Shown here: piece by piece, positions 4,976 to 5,118 of the stretch
How positions within the stretch are numbered: the stretch's first letter is position 1
How the letters are laid out: the number at the start of each line of letters is the position of its first letter
DNA from: Mycobacteriaceae bacterium
Lineage (GTDB): Bacteria; Actinomycetota; Actinomycetes; Mycobacteriales; Mycobacteriaceae
Reading direction: 5' to 3'
Length of the DNA stretch: 5,118 nt
NCBI GenBank assembly: GCA_013362555.1
Contig: JABFVX010000082.1
Span: 1 to 5,118 of the forward strand
Program-made: the position numbers and the translations under genes
The notes under the pieces: generated by a model
Database searches by the model: none
What the model saw: the letters and a program-made list of their open reading frames with translations, nothing else
What the model was told of the DNA's origin: nothing

Positions 4976-5118
4976 GTGAGCACCGACCTGATCGCACGGG
5001 CGCGGACGGGCGACGGCGACGCGTTCCGCGCGCTGACCGAGCCCTACCGCCGCGAACTTCATGTGCACTGCTACCGAATGCTCGGATCCTTCCAAGACGC
5101 CGAAGACGCTCTGCAGGA
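4976..5118 (+). CDS. ECF-type RNA polymerase sigma factor, N-terminal part (cut by window end)
   Basis: The first 47 codons of a sigma-70 family factor. The reading LIARARTGDGDAFRALTEPY (5-24), HCYRMLGS (31-38) and DAEDALQ (41-47) is the start of region 2 as seen in actinobacterial SigG/SigJ-like ECF factors, which direct RNA polymerase to stress or envelope promoters. In those groups a SnoaL/NTF2-like C-terminal domain often follows; it would lie outside this window. The GTG start at 4976 is preceded by GAGGAGAGAGG (4958-4968), with AGAGG seven bases from the start; no in-frame ATG was found nearby upstream. It diverges from the small CxxC gene across the 72-bp palindrome. No anti-sigma gene is visible here. 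Family call firm; subgroup tentative. Confidence 0.9.
   Translation, partial: MSTDLIARARTGDGDAFRALTEPYRRELHVHCYRMLGSFQDAEDALQ

Overview
This 5.1-kb window is GC-rich. Its ORFs have strongly G/C-biased third positions, GTG is used as a start, and the U-less hairpins behind genes are typical of Actinobacteria. The proteins (a LIP-type secretory lipase homologue, an actinobacterial-style exported protein of unknown function, a CueO/SufI-like multicopper oxidase and a SigG/SigJ-like ECF sigma factor) suggest a mycolic-acid actinomycete such as Nocardia or Rhodococcus. The genus is an inference from style, not from a search.

Layout: positions 1-55 are AT-richer and non-coding, with a near-ideal CRP-type palindrome at 12-27 that probably belongs to a gene off the left edge. 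Four genes lie on the minus strand, read right to left: a small CxxC...CxxH protein (4557-4748), a membrane-anchored multicopper oxidase (2865-4391), an exported protein of unknown function (1469-2746) and, one base behind it, an exported lipase-family protein (121-1467). At the right edge a plus-strand ECF sigma factor begins (4976 onward) and is cut off by the window. It diverges from the small protein across 227 bp containing an almost perfect 72-bp palindrome.

The clearest unexplained structure is a dispersed palindrome in three copies (56-108, 2806-2860, 4499-4551). Each is a 24-25 bp stem with a 3-5 base loop, placed 4-12 bases behind a minus-strand stop codon. They divide the strand into three transcription units (small protein; oxidase; unknown protein plus lipase) and probably serve as terminators or 3'-end stabilisers. 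Just after copies 2 and 3, the leaders of the oxidase gene and of the unknown-lipase operon share a 44-47 bp related segment, which suggests shared transcriptional control.

The window looks like a cell-envelope/export region. Three of the four minus-strand proteins carry a signal peptide or signal anchor. The oxidase has all its copper ligands and should be active. The lipase-family protein lacks the nucleophile serine, and probably the histidine, of its catalytic triad, so it may be a non-catalytic homologue working with its co-translated partner. I see no CRISPR, transposase, integrase, tRNA or rRNA.
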